In this document: positions 24,436 through 34,236 of the stretch, piece after piece
Layout of the letters: each line of letters begins with the position of its first letter
Position numbering within the stretch: position 1 is the stretch's first letter
Source of the DNA: Nostoc sp. C052
GTDB lineage: Bacteria > Cyanobacteriota > Cyanobacteriia > Cyanobacteriales > Nostocaceae
Assembly: GCF_013393905.1 (NCBI RefSeq)
Contig: NZ_CP040272.1
Span: forward strand, 4,460,001 to 4,524,000
DNA length: 64,000 nt
Reading direction: 5' to 3'
Position numbers and translations under genes: made by a program
The notes under the pieces: model-generated
What the model was told of the DNA's origin: nothing
Databases searched by the model: none
The model's input: the letters and a program-made list of their open reading frames with translations, nothing else

Positions 24436-26616
24436 TCACTCAATCAGGTTTGAGGTTACACCAGTTGAACGTAATGCCATGTTCATAATAATTTTTTGTG
24501 AATTAGCTTCTGGAGAATCATCATAAGGACGACGTTGAATATAACTGCCATCGGCTTGTAATTCCCAAGCTTGACGGTTATCTGCGAGCATAATTCCCAT
24601 AATTTCTTGCAAATCTTTAGCAATATCTGGGTCTTTGACTGGGGTAATTACTTCGACTCGGCGATCTAGGTTGCGGCGCATCCAGTCAGCACTACCGATA
24701 TAGATTTCCTCTTGGGTATTGTTATGAAAATAATAAATCCGAGAGTGTTCTAAAAAGCGACCGACAATGCTGATGATACGAATGTTTTCACTAATGTCTT
24801 TGATTCCTGGACGCAAACAACAAACGCCCCTGATAATTAAGTCGATTTGCACTCCAGCGCGGGAAGCTTCATATAGAGTGGCGATAATTTCTGGATCGAC
24901 TAGGGAATTCATTTTGGCAACAATGCGTCCAGAAAATCCATTTTGAACATTTTCAATTTCGCGGTTAATTAGTGCCAAAAAGCGATCGCGCATATTTACA
25001 GGTGCAACCAGCAACTCTCGATAAGACTTTTGCAGGGAGTAGCCTGTCAAGAAATTAAATAAATCTGTGATGTCAGCACCCAATTCTTCACGGCAACTGA
25101 ATAATCCCAAATCTGTATACAGGCGTGCCGTCTTCGGGTTATAGTTACCAGTGCCAATATGTACGTAGCGACGTATCCGGTCTTTTTCACGCCGTACCAC
25201 CATGACGGTTTTACTATGAGTCTTCAGCCCTACTAAACCATAGACAACATGAACTCCAACTCTTTCTAGTCGTTTTGCCCAGTAAATATTATTTTCTTCA
25301 TCAAATCGCGCCTTTAATTCCACCAGTACGGATACCTGCTTGTCATTTTCGGCAGCAGCAATTAAAGCATTGACGATGGGGGAGTCACCAGAAGTCCGGT
25401 AAAGGGTCATCTTGATGGCTAACACATTGGGGTCATAAGCGGCACTAGTAATAAAGCGCACTACTGTAGCTGAAAAGGATTGATAAGGATGGTGTACTAG
25501 CAAATCCTTTTCCCGAATCACAGCAAAAAAGTCTTTTCCTTCGTCCGTCTCCAAAACATCTGGATCTAAACTTGGTTCTCTCAGTCTTTGCAGGCGTGAT
25601 GGTACAACAGATTGGCGTGGTGGATCTTTGAGTTCTGGTAATGGCAAGGCCATGAAATACATCAAATCCCGCAGTCCCAAAAGACCATCTACTTCATAGA
25701 GATCGCTTTCGGTTAATTCCAAATCTTGCAATAATCGCGATCGCACTATTTCAGGAGTCTGGGATTGAATTTCTAGCCGGACTGGACTCCCACCCAACCG
25801 TCGTTTTCGCAATTCCTGTTCGATCGCTAACAACAAATCATCTGCTTCATCTTCTTCTAGTACTAAATCAGCGTCACGGGTAATGCGGAATGGATGATAT
25901 TCTTGAATGTTCATCCCTGGAAATAGAGATTCCAAGTTATGAGCGATCACCTGTTCTAAAGGTACTCCAGTCCAGTTGGTGGGTTTCTCGCCGTTCTGAT
26001 CTCCCAATTCTGGCGGTATGGGTAAAAATCGTGGTAGAACGCTAGGGACTTTCACTCTGGCAAATAATTCTTCTTCGGTGTCTGGGTTTTTGACCACAAC
26101 AGCGAGATTCAGACTGAGATTAGAAATAAAAGGAAAGGGATGACTAGGATCAACAGCCAAAGGAGTTAAAACAGGAAAGACTTGTTCCTCAAAATAACTG
26201 TTGATATGAGTTCGCTGTTTTTGATTTAAATCTATGTAATCCAGTATATGGATACCGTGATTTGCTAATAAGGGTCGAAGTACTTGCTCAAAATGTTGGT
26301 GCTGTTTCTTGACGTGGGGAATGAGGGTAGACCTAATATCGTCTAACTGTTGTTGTGGTGTCCGACCATCGGGGGTTAACAGACTAACTTTCGCCTCTAC
26401 TTGTTGCTTTAAACCAGCAACCCGCACCATGAAAAACTCATCCAAATTGGAGTTAAATATTCCCAAAAACTTGAGGCGTTCCAAAAGAGGCGTGCGATCG
26501 TCACAGGCTTCATGTAACACCCTGCCATTAAATTCTAGCCAGCTTAACTCTCGGTTAAGATAATATTGTGGATCGCTGAGATTGATGGGGGTAGCGCTTT
26601 TCTTAGATTTTGCCAT
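24436..26616 (-). CDS. ppk1: Polyphosphate kinase 1
   Basis: PPK1 reversibly polymerises ATP gamma-phosphate into polyphosphate. The protein has 726 aa. The N-terminal domain starts YYLNRELSWLEFNGRVL; the head domain follows; the two catalytic PLD-like domains hold the phospho-histidine His467 (LKTHSKTV) and the second His624 (LEHSRIYYF). Their spacing of 157 residues equals that of E. coli His435/His592. Other family marks: KMTLYRTSGDSPIV, RRYVHIGTGNYNP, IGSADWMRRNLDRRVE. Single gene; neighbours do not suggest a phosphate regulon. Confidence 0.97.
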   Translation of the reverse strand: MAKSKKSATPINLSDPQYYLNRELSWLEFNGRVLHEACDDRTPLLERLKFLGIFNSNLDEFFMVRVAGLKQQVEAKVSLLTPDGRTPQQQLDDIRSTLIPHVKKQHQHFEQVLRPLLANHGIHILDYIDLNQKQRTHINSYFEEQVFPVLTPLAVDPSHPFPFISNLSLNLAVVVKNPDTEEELFARVKVPSVLPRFLPIPPELGDQNGEKPTNWTGVPLEQVIAHNLESLFPGMNIQEYHPFRITRDADLVLEEDEADDLLLAIEQELRKRRLGGSPVRLEIQSQTPEIVRSRLLQDLELTESDLYEVDGLLGLRDLMYFMALPLPELKDPPRQSVVPSRLQRLREPSLDPDVLETDEGKDFFAVIREKDLLVHHPYQSFSATVVRFITSAAYDPNVLAIKMTLYRTSGDSPIVNALIAAAENDKQVSVLVELKARFDEENNIYWAKRLERVGVHVVYGLVGLKTHSKTVMVVRREKDRIRRYVHIGTGNYNPKTARLYTDLGLFSCREELGADITDLFNFLTGYSLQKSYRELLVAPVNMRDRFLALINREIENVQNGFSGRIVAKMNSLVDPEIIATLYEASRAGVQIDLIIRGVCCLRPGIKDISENIRIISIVGRFLEHSRIYYFHNNTQEEIYIGSADWMRRNLDRRVEVITPVKDPDIAKDLQEIMGIMLADNRQAWELQADGSYIQRRPYDDSPEANSQKIIMNMALRSTGVTSNLIE

Positions 26617-27472
26617 AATGACTTAAAGGCAGCAGATGTAGCCCATTGAACTGGGGGACAATAAACATAGTAAGTTAAATGGTGCTTGAGCATAACGCTA
26701 AGGCAATTTTTTGCTGTGCTGATTCTCTACCTCGCTACTGGTAAGGGACAAATATTTGACCTCACTTACATTCCTCTCTTTTAAGAAATTTTTGGTTTTG
26801 CGATCGCAGTTAGAGAGACGCGATAAATAGCCGTCTGTACAAAGAATTTATCTATCAATTCTTTATTGACAGACTACTAGCGGGTACTTCGCGATCGCGC
26901 AAGGCGTTTTTTTCCGAGAATCATTCTACCCAACCCATAACTAGATTTTATAGTCCGTTTCAATTGTGTGGAATATGGTGGGGTATACAATTGTGCATCC
27001 CTACAGATATTGCATCTAGACTAGAACCGCAATAAGTCTGGGTAGTCAAATTGTTGTCCACAGCATATTACCCATAAAGATGCATTGAAGATTTAGCAAA
27101 GATATAATATGGGCATTTCTGACGACTTTTGACAAATTATTAAGCTGTATTTACAGAGGATTATGGTGTGTAATCGGTCTAAAGCCTTACCTCCAGTGCT
27201 TTCTAGATTTTGTTTTCCAAAATACAAAATTTGGTAAGTATTGCCACAATTCTCATACAGGCATTAGATAGATAAAAGCCTCGCTATAGCTCTATTTATA
27301 TTGAGTTTTTGCGACTATCATTCAGTTCCACACTCACAATTTTGTCTATTAGTTTTTTTAATTTATGACCGCTGAGATTTTGAAAAATTCCAGTATTGTT
27401 ACTGAGAGTTTTCTGGAAAGCAATGGTTATATTGAAAACGCAAAGATAAACAACACGAGGAGTTTGTTAATC
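26617..27472. other. Long spacer upstream of a small secreted-protein gene
   Basis: Contains a GAGACGCGATAAATAGCCGTCTGTAC repeat-like stretch (about 26816-26841), a GCGATCGCGCAAGGCGTTTTTTT stretch (about 26892-26914), and a TATAAT at about 27104. No gene is supported; a frame upstream of 27473 lacks a ribosome site. Confidence 0.45.
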
Positions 27473-27901
27473 ATGAAAATTTCTGCAATTCTCAAAGGAA
27501 GCATCTGCTTGTTAGGTTTGGTTAGCGTTGGTAACATTCTGGCTGCGCCAGCAAGTGCAAATCAAGCAGCAGCCCGTGGTGCAGTAACTCTTGTTAGAGC
27601 TTCAGGTGCTTCTATCAGTGTTAGTGGTGAATTAACTTTGCCCAATAACGCGTTCTTTCCTGGCCCTTTAACAGTTACACCTACTTATGCTGGTACACCA
27701 GCTGCAGACGATGAAACCATAGTTGATTTGAAAGTAGATCCAGGCACACCTGATACTACTAATCTTTCTACTAGCAGCAATCCTTTTGTAGCTTCAGCAG
27801 CAGCAGCATTAGATGCAGCTGTTACAAATAATGATATTGGCGCACAAGCAGCTATTATTCGGGCTGGTGCTGGTGCTAATGGTTTAGGCGGTTTAGAGTA
27901 G
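27473..27901 (+). CDS. Small secreted Ala-rich protein
   Basis: The protein has 142 aa from ATG 27473, preceded by GAGGAG (10 nt). A signal peptide spans residues ~1-32 (KISAILKGSICLLGLVSVG, cleavage near ASA/NQ). The mature part is Ala, Thr, Gly and Val-rich with few charges and no Cys (after the signal), ending ANGLGGLE. It probably folds as beta-sheet or is structural. I do not recognise the family. It is monocistronic, with a terminator 73 nt downstream. Confidence 0.7.
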   Translation: MKISAILKGSICLLGLVSVGNILAAPASANQAAARGAVTLVRASGASISVSGELTLPNNAFFPGPLTVTPTYAGTPAADDETIVDLKVDPGTPDTTNLSTSSNPFVASAAAALDAAVTNNDIGAQAAIIRAGAGANGLGGLE

Positions 27902-27973
27902 ATTGAATTTTGGCTTCGTAAGTACTTACAAAGTTTTTTGCAACTGACAAAACAGTTGAATAAATATAAACAC

Positions 27974-28008
27974 AGGGAAGAGAAACAGCAATGCTATATC
28001 TCTTCCCT
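27974..28008 (+). terminator. Hairpin after the secreted Ala-rich gene
   Basis: AGGGAAGAGA pairs perfectly with TCTCTTCCCT around a 15-nt loop and is followed by an AT/T-rich stretch. Confidence 0.65.
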
Positions 28009-28459
28009 ATATTTGTTTGTGTTCACTACATTCCCCTCGCAATGACAAATTATTGACCAATTTCTGAATAAACCGTCAGCTTTTTTATCCTTATAAGGTA
28101 GTAAATAAAACTCATTCAGATTATCAGTTATTCGGAGTAAATACAGACCACTGATGGTTGTCATCATATCTTTGAATACAATTTGATGCAATCTCAGTGG
28201 ATGTATGAATAACAAAATTAATGAAAATATTCTTGAAATTAATGCTAAAAATACGCGGTTATCTGTAAAGCTATTACTAATATTTATCCAGCTTGTAGCT
28301 GTTGTTAATTAAAAAGAATCTCAACAAATTGATCTAAAACATAGAGACTATAGAGATACTTAATTCTTACTGCGTAAGACTTTGATACACTTTATTTGTA
28401 TTTATTTGTATTTTGAGGTCTACATTAGAAGTCATAGAACTTGATGTGATAAATTATCT
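28009..28459. other. Spacer before the CDF exporter
   Basis: AT-rich. A 73-codon minus frame at 27994-28215 starts in a poor context and overlaps the terminator stem, so it is not accepted. Tandem TTTATTTGTA occurs at about 28390-28412 near the likely promoter. Confidence 0.45.
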
Positions 28460-29362
28460 ATGACTTACGATAACCGCGCCGAAGTACGAAAAGTTTTAAT
28501 TATTACCTTACTGCTCAACCTGTTTGTACTGGCATTAAAAGCACTTGTGGGCTACTGGACAGGTTCTTTAAGTTTGCTAGCTGATGCCTTGCATAGTGTG
28601 ACAGATAGCGCTAACAATGTTTTAGGATTAGTTGCCAGTAAATTTTCTTCTCCACAACCCGATCGCGAGCATCCTTATGGACACCACAAATTTGAAGCAG
28701 TAGGCGCTCTAGGAATTGCCTCATTTTTAGGAATAGCCTGTTTTGAAATTCTGCAAGGAGCAATCGAACGAATTTTCAAAGGCGGTGGTGAACCGATAAA
28801 AATATCGCCACCGGAATTGTGGTTATTACTAATTGTGCTGGGTGTGAATATTTTTGTGGCGTTTTATGAACGTGCTGTAGGTAAACGGGTAGGTAGCTCA
28901 ATTCTCATCGCTGATGCTACACATACCATGAGCGATATTTGGGTGACAATCTCTGTAATTGGTGGCTTGATAGGAGTTTGGCTAGGTTATCAATGGATGG
29001 ATTTGGTGTTAGCTTTTCCTGTCGCCTTGTTGGTATTTTGGAGTGGCTGGTCAGTTTTAAAAGAGAATTTGCCTTGGCTTGTAGATCAAATGGCGATCGC
29101 ACCAGAAGCAATACATGCGATCGCTACTTCTGTTCCAGGTGTAATTAACTGTCATGCGATCGCTTCTCGCGGTGTTCTTGGTCGTCAAGTGTTCATTGAC
29201 ATGCATTTAATCGTGGATGCAGCAGATGTAGAAACCGCCCACCACATCACCGAAGAAGTAGAAAGCCGATTAGAAGAACGCTTCCGTCCAGTAAGGATTT
29301 TAATTCACGTCGAACCACCAGCATATAAATCTGAGCAAATTAGTTTTGAAGCGAAGGGATGA
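28460..29362 (+). CDS. Cation diffusion facilitator family metal exporter
   Basis: The protein has 300 aa with six probable membrane spans and a cytoplasmic C-terminal ferredoxin-like domain. The two metal-site motifs are intact: ADALHSVTDS (Asp42, His45, Asp49) in span 2 and ADATHTMSD (Asp152, His155, Asp159) in span 5, with the HPYGHHKFE loop after span 2. CDF proteins exchange Zn, Mn, Fe or Co for protons. The HxxxD pairs do not settle the metal, although a DxxxD is more typical of Mn transporters. The C-terminal domain (residues ~205-290) ends in ILIHVEPP. No metal regulator is adjacent. Confidence 0.92.
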   Translation: MTYDNRAEVRKVLIITLLLNLFVLALKALVGYWTGSLSLLADALHSVTDSANNVLGLVASKFSSPQPDREHPYGHHKFEAVGALGIASFLGIACFEILQGAIERIFKGGGEPIKISPPELWLLLIVLGVNIFVAFYERAVGKRVGSSILIADATHTMSDIWVTISVIGGLIGVWLGYQWMDLVLAFPVALLVFWSGWSVLKENLPWLVDQMAIAPEAIHAIATSVPGVINCHAIASRGVLGRQVFIDMHLIVDAADVETAHHITEEVESRLEERFRPVRILIHVEPPAYKSEQISFEAKG

Positions 29363-29385
29363 GGAGAAATCAATTAAAAATTCAA

Positions 29386-29500
29386 AATGACGCTCTCTAC
29401 GAGACGCTAAAAGCGTAGCTTGCTTCCCTGTAAGGGTACGCGGACTCGCTTTAAGCGTTCGCGTTAGCGTCTCTGAAAGAGGAGGCTTTACGCTGCGCTA
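29386..29500. repeat. Nostoc-type palindromic repeat block
   Basis: GAGACGCTAA (29401-29410) and TTAGCGTCTC (29464-29473) form a perfect IR. Between and around are AGCGTAGCTTGCTTC and GCGTTCGCGTTAGCG motifs that also occur in other spacers of this window. It lies between convergent genes. Confidence 0.6.
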
Positions 29501-29536
29501 TTTTGCCTTCTCTTTCCCAATACCTGAATCCTTGTG

Positions 29537-29941
29537 TCAACTTTTATAAGAAGCAACCAAATTAGCGACGATCGCAACTAGTTCTCCTGGATCAACCGGT
29601 TTAGGCACATGAGTTTGAAAGCCTGCTTCCAAAGCGCGGCTACGATACTCGCTATCACCATAGGCAGTTAAGGCGATCGCAGGTAGTTTTCCATAAATAT
29701 CAGACTTCAGCGCCCGAATCTTGCGGATAAGGGTGTAGCCATCTTCACCAGGCATCGCAATATCACAAATCAAGACATCTGGTTGCAACTCAGGTAGTAC
29801 TTTCAATGCTACCGCTGCTGATGCAACTGCCGTAATTGCGGCTCCATCAGCTTCCAACACGGTAGTAATGTAAAAACGGCTATCATCATCATCATCAACT
29901 ACGAGGATGTTTAAGCCAGCAAGGGGAAGAGCAGGTTCCAT
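29537..29941 (-). CDS. Single-domain response regulator
   Basis: The protein has 134 aa, a stand-alone REC domain. Acidic cluster DDDDD 16-20, phospho-acceptor Asp60 in LICDIAMPGEDGY, conserved Thr/Ala in ALTAYG, and Lys in HVPKPVDP. The sequence resembles receiver domains that are usually the C-terminal part of hybrid sensor kinases. No kinase is adjacent. Its output is unknown. Confidence 0.88.
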   Translation of the reverse strand: MEPALPLAGLNILVVDDDDDSRFYITTVLEADGAAITAVASAAVALKVLPELQPDVLICDIAMPGEDGYTLIRKIRALKSDIYGKLPAIALTAYGDSEYRSRALEAGFQTHVPKPVDPGELVAIVANLVASYKS

Positions 29942-30749
29942 AACATCTCCATAAACGTTGATTTAATGAAACTTATTTCTAATAATCTGCTTGTTATTTT
30001 TTATGTCACCATACCTTTGGTAATTTTACTGCGATCTCGCCTATTTTCCTAGACAATAACTCAATTTTTTTAGCCGTCATCCAATTGATGATTAGTTATT
30101 CATTGGTATTTATAATTATTGAGTAGATAAAATTATGTTAGTGTTTAAATTCCTTTATATTTAAAAAATTACCTTTTACGAATAGCTGAAGTTCTATAAG
30201 ACTACTATTTGATTTTTGAAAAGATACGTAGTCGCGTATCAAGGCTAAAATGTTACAAAAAAATTGTAGTTTGAGTGGAGGCTTTGCATTACCCAACATC
30301 CTGATATATGTTGGGTTCCACCCAACCTACGTCTAATGCACAATTTTTTTCTTGCCACACCAGTAGTAGGTTGCGATACGCGTAACACTAAAGCACTACA
30401 AATACTTATTTTTTCAAAAATCAAACTGGATTACTATAGAATAATCTTGCTGATTAATAACCGCTTTATTACTAACAGGTTTAGATTTTGATCGATGCTT
30501 TAAAAATTAAAGGTAGTAATACCAAAGTCAAAAAAATAGACAATACCGAGGCTTCAAACAAGTCAGTTCGGCATTGTCATTTTGAAATACAACTGAAGCA
30601 GAGGCGGAGACACTCTGCCGCAAGTCTTAAATTAGGAGTCAGAAGTAAACTAGATTTTATCTTTGACTATTAACTTGCAAATTGCTGTATATGAATCTCA
30701 ACTAATACAACTAATCTGAATTAGATGAAAGATTCATATCAAAATTTGA
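29942..30749. other. 808-bp spacer with an inverted-repeat element
   Basis: Apart from the 30191-30441 element, the sequence is AT-rich with no supported gene; a 61-codon frame at 30488-30673 has no ribosome site and looks random. Confidence 0.5.
30191..30441. repeat. Element with TTTGATTTTTGAAAA inverted ends
   Basis: The left end has TTCTATA then TTTGATTTTTGAAAA; the right end carries the same pieces inverted (30411-30441). Inside are stems based on ACCCAACAT/ATGTTGGGT (about 30292-30316) and ACCCAACCTACG. The left end resembles 17479-17505 (TATAAGACTAATATTTGATT). Confidence 0.45.
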
Positions 30750-32372
30750 TTACTCCCATTCAATGGTTCCAGGCGGCTTAGATGTGATGTCATAAACCAC
30801 CCGATTCACACCTTTCACTTCATTCACAATCCGCGTGGAAATCACTTCCAGGACATCGTAAGGCACTCTCGCCCAATCAGCAGTCATACCATCTTCACTA
30901 GTAACAATCCGCAAAACAATGGGGTAAGCGTAAGTACGTTGATCTCCCATAACACCAACGCTACGAATTGGTAGCAATACAGCAAATGCTTGCCAGAAAT
31001 CATGATACATGCCGCGTTGGTTAATTTCTTGCCGGACAATCAAATCTGCATCGCGCAAAATGTTTAATCGCTCAGATGTGACTTCCCCCAAGATGCGAAT
31101 TGCCAAACCAGGCCCAGGAAAAGGTTGCCGTTGGACAATTTCTTCTGGTAAACCAATGGAACGCCCAACTTTGCGGACTTCATCTTTAAATAGTTTCCGC
31201 AGTGGTTCCACCAATTTAAATCTGAGGTCTTTGGGCAAACCACCAACATTGTGATGACTCTTAATTTTCACCGCTACCCGTTCACCACTTTGGGGATCAA
31301 CATTGGTGTCAGCAGATTCGATCACATCTGGATAAAGAGTCCCTTGAGCCAGATAGTCAAACTGACCGAGGCGCTTGGATGTTTCTTCAAATACACTGAT
31401 AAATTCGTGTCCGATGCGGCGGCGTTTTTCTTCTGGATCTGTGACATCAGCGATCGCAGCTAAAAAGCGATCGCGAGCATTAACATACTCTACAGGAATG
31501 TGAAATTGCTCTTGAAACAGCTTTACCAATCGTTCCGGCTCATACTTTCGCATAAACCCTTGATCGATAAACACGCAAGTCAGTTGCTCACCAATGGCTT
31601 TGTACAGCAAAAAGGCCAAGGTAGAAGAATCCACTCCACCAGACAGCGCCAACAACACCCGCTTTTCGCCAACTCTGGCGCGAATTTCTCGAATTGCATC
31701 TTCGACAAAAGCTGCCGTTGTCCAAGTTGGTTCGCAATCGCAGATATGGTAGACAAAATTACGGATTAATGCTATCCCACCAATAGAATGCACTACCTCT
31801 GGATGGAACTGAACGCCATAAAGCTTCCTTTCGTGGTCGGCGATCGCAGCACAGGGAGTATTTTCGGTATGTGCCAGCAATTCAAACCCTGATGGCATTT
31901 GGGTAACTGAGTCTCCATGACTCATCCACATCGTAGTACCATCTTCGACATTCGTGAGCAAATCTGTAGGATCATCAATATATAATGAGGCTTTGCCGTA
32001 TTCACCCCGCTCGGCCTTTGCCACTTCGCCACCGAGTTGGTTTACCATCAGCTGCATCCCATAGCAAACACCCAAGACGGGTATTCCTAAATTCCAAATT
32101 TCTGGATCGCAATGGGGAGCCTTTTCACCATAAACCGAACTTGGGCCACCAGAGAGGATGATTCCCTTAGGATTGAGTTGGCGCAAATGTTCAGAAGTAG
32201 TGCGATAGGATAAAACTTCGGAGTATACTTGAGTCTCGCGAATGCGACGGGCAATTAGCTCAGAATATTGAGAGCCAAAATCCAGAATTACAATCAATTG
32301 ACGATCAAGCCGCCCAAAATTTTCCAATGTTTGGGGCGCTTGTTCAGTTGGTAGAGTCACCGCTGTATTCAT
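30750..32372 (-). CDS. guaA: GMP synthase (glutamine-hydrolysing)
   Basis: GuaA converts XMP, ATP and glutamine to GMP, the last step of guanine nucleotide synthesis. The protein has 540 aa. The class I glutamine amidotransferase domain (residues ~27-210) has the triad Cys103 (GVCYGMQLM), His190 and Glu192 (FHPEV). The ATP pyrophosphatase domain has the PP-loop SGGVDSS at 244-250. The C-terminal dimerisation domain ends KPPGTIEWE, the usual terminus. It is downstream of cbiD on the same strand but separated by a terminator, so it is likely transcribed alone. Confidence 0.97.
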   Translation of the reverse strand: MNTAVTLPTEQAPQTLENFGRLDRQLIVILDFGSQYSELIARRIRETQVYSEVLSYRTTSEHLRQLNPKGIILSGGPSSVYGEKAPHCDPEIWNLGIPVLGVCYGMQLMVNQLGGEVAKAERGEYGKASLYIDDPTDLLTNVEDGTTMWMSHGDSVTQMPSGFELLAHTENTPCAAIADHERKLYGVQFHPEVVHSIGGIALIRNFVYHICDCEPTWTTAAFVEDAIREIRARVGEKRVLLALSGGVDSSTLAFLLYKAIGEQLTCVFIDQGFMRKYEPERLVKLFQEQFHIPVEYVNARDRFLAAIADVTDPEEKRRRIGHEFISVFEETSKRLGQFDYLAQGTLYPDVIESADTNVDPQSGERVAVKIKSHHNVGGLPKDLRFKLVEPLRKLFKDEVRKVGRSIGLPEEIVQRQPFPGPGLAIRILGEVTSERLNILRDADLIVRQEINQRGMYHDFWQAFAVLLPIRSVGVMGDQRTYAYPIVLRIVTSEDGMTADWARVPYDVLEVISTRIVNEVKGVNRVVYDITSKPPGTIEWE

Positions 32373-32469
32373 GACGGGAGAGTTATATCTGTTAAGGATA
32401 AGTAGATGCTTTGTGGTCTATGGAGATGCTATTATTCAGCCTGGACAGGCTGATAATGGTATAAAAAGC

Positions 32470-32503
32470 CTTGACAAACGCGAGTTTATGTGCGTTTGTC
32501 AAG
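32470..32503 (-). terminator. Terminator of cbiD
   Basis: CTTGACAAACGC and GCGTTTGTCAAG form a perfect 12-bp stem with a 10-nt loop. Read on the minus strand it is followed by GGCTTTTTATA. It lies between cbiD and guaA. Confidence 0.75.
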
Positions 32504-32600
32504 TACCGGAGTCAGAGATGGTATTAGAACGATAAATCTACCCTAGAGTGGTTACTTAAAGGATTATTTATTTGGATTGTTTACGATTATTCATAATAAA

Positions 32601-33716
32601 TTAACATAATTTTCCCATCAACAGACCAGCAGTTTCACTCTTCACGATAATTTTGCGATCGCGATCAAAGAGAATAGAGCCACAGACTGTTACTTTTGTG
32701 GCGCTTTCGCTATGACTTTGGATGTATTCTTGGGAACGAACATCAATGGTTTCGGCGATCGCACTGTAAACTTGATTTACCCAATCACTACCAGTTGCAG
32801 CATCTAGAGATTTTAGATGTGTTAGTGCTGCTTCGGCGGTAGCACTATTAAACACAGCTTGGATATCTGGTGATTTTAAACCTGCGATCGCACAGTGCGC
32901 GGCCAAAATTTCCCGCCGTCCATCAGCCAAGTAGTGATGGGTATGAAAAATTCCGCCGGCTAGTTTCATCAGCTTACCGTGATAGCCAAATAATAAGATT
33001 TCTTTTACACCCAGCACATCAGCTTCTACTAACATTGGGCCCAGCCAGTTAGCAGTTTTGACCAATTGTTCGGGATTAATCCCTAGTTTACGCGCCAAAT
33101 CTAGGCCATTCTCCCCGATACAGAATACTAAAGTTTCAAAACGACTGGCTTTATTTTGTAATTCCGCCCGAAAAACAGCAAGCTGATCTGGTGTACTTAA
33201 GGGTTGAGAAATGCCAGTAGTGCCTAAAAGGGAAAGTCCTTCAACCACACCAAAAGCAGAATTGGAAGTCCTAACAGCTAGCGATCGCCCTTCAGGTAGA
33301 ATAATCGTCACCGTGATTTTTTCCTCAGGTGCTAGCATTCGTTGCAAATTCTCTTGCAACAGCCTTTGAGCGTAAGCATAAATAGCAGGCTTGTCATCAG
33401 CATTTAATTGCCTACCAATCCCTTCGCCACCTTTAATAATTACTGCATCATCACCCTGTTCTCGCCATTCCACCAATGCCCAAATTGGTGTATCTTTAGT
33501 CAAATCAAGATTATCACCGGGATCGCTACGGGCGATCGCTAAAGCCGTATTCTCAGATAGTCCTGCTACCTGTTCAATGGGGATTTCTGCGATTTGAGCG
33601 GGTTCAATCAAATCTACTGATGCTAAAGTTAGGGGTTTGCGATCGTGTAACCAATGTAAAGCTGCAACAGCAGCAGCACACGCAAACACCGGAAGTGTGT
33701 ATCCAGAACGGGACAT
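32601..33716 (-). CDS. cbiD: Cobalt-precorrin-5B C1-methyltransferase CbiD
   Basis: CbiD methylates C1 of the corrin ring in the anaerobic (early cobalt insertion) cobalamin/pseudocobalamin pathway. The protein has 371 aa, normal length. Family marks: N-terminal SRSGYTLPVFACAAAVAAL, a central NSAFGVVEGLSLLGTTGI motif near residues 152-169, FCIGENGLDLARKLG, and GYHGKLMKLAGGIFHTHH. The start context of ATG 33716 is plausible. No cobalamin riboswitch sequence is recognised in the 142-nt upstream spacer, and no other cob/cbi gene is in the window. Confidence 0.92.
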   Translation of the reverse strand: MSRSGYTLPVFACAAAVAALHWLHDRKPLTLASVDLIEPAQIAEIPIEQVAGLSENTALAIARSDPGDNLDLTKDTPIWALVEWREQGDDAVIIKGGEGIGRQLNADDKPAIYAYAQRLLQENLQRMLAPEEKITVTIILPEGRSLAVRTSNSAFGVVEGLSLLGTTGISQPLSTPDQLAVFRAELQNKASRFETLVFCIGENGLDLARKLGINPEQLVKTANWLGPMLVEADVLGVKEILLFGYHGKLMKLAGGIFHTHHYLADGRREILAAHCAIAGLKSPDIQAVFNSATAEAALTHLKSLDAATGSDWVNQVYSAIAETIDVRSQEYIQSHSESATKVTVCGSILFDRDRKIIVKSETAGLLMGKLC

Positions 33717-33858
33717 TTTGTAAATTCAAAAGTTAAAATAATTCTTCAAAAATAAAGACAATTTTAGACGGTAATTTAGACATCAACTGTAGCTTACTTC
33801 CTTTAGAATAACGTTCCCTCTCTACCTCCCTCAATACGGTCGGCGTGCAACGGGCAAT

Positions 33859-34236
33859 TTAGACGGTGTTTACTTTGCTGAGTTCGACGCGACCGCCTTC
33901 AAATACTTGCACCATTAGCTGATAACCCTCCATCAGGGACATCCCGACGAGTGGTTCTGAATCAGCCTCATCAACCGGGATTGTCAGAATATCTTCATCC
34001 CAAAGTAAAACTGCTTCATAGACATTGAAAACGCATTCACTCCCATCTCCAAGAATGGCTCGTCCTCGCCTCTTCCATCTCAGATTCAACTGAGCGATCA
34101 AATGTGGAGGCAGTGAAAGCCAACCGTTAAAGCCTGTGTCCACAATCGCATCTTGTGTGTAAATTTTGCCATCGGAACCACAAACTGAAAGTGAAATAAT
34201 CGGTTCAAAATCCGCGTTAACGATTCCGGCGATCAT
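33859..34236 (-). CDS. Retropepsin-like (clan AA) aspartic protease
   Basis: The protein has 125 aa. The active-site motif AIVDTGFNGWLSLP (DTG at residues 33-35) and a downstream LVGMSLMEGYQL match single-domain bacterial retropepsin-like proteases, which act as dimers. The start overlaps the stop of the upstream gene by 4 nt (ATGA), so the two are translated together. Substrate unknown; the pair with the 90-aa gene recurs in cyanobacteria from memory. It has no signal peptide, so it acts in the cytoplasm. Confidence 0.85.
   Translation of the reverse strand: MIAGIVNADFEPIISLSVCGSDGKIYTQDAIVDTGFNGWLSLPPHLIAQLNLRWKRRGRAILGDGSECVFNVYEAVLLWDEDILTIPVDEADSEPLVGMSLMEGYQLMVQVFEGGRVELSKVNTV

Noticed and set aside
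24436..26616. Phosphate regulon context for ppk1
   Set aside because: No pho or pst gene and no recognisable Pho box was seen around ppk1.
27994..28215. 73-codon minus frame
   Set aside because: It overlaps the terminator stem of the preceding gene, lacks a ribosome site and shows no family features.
33717..33858. Cobalamin riboswitch before cbiD
   Set aside because: No B12-box-like sequence or suitable long structured leader was found; the spacer is only 142 nt.
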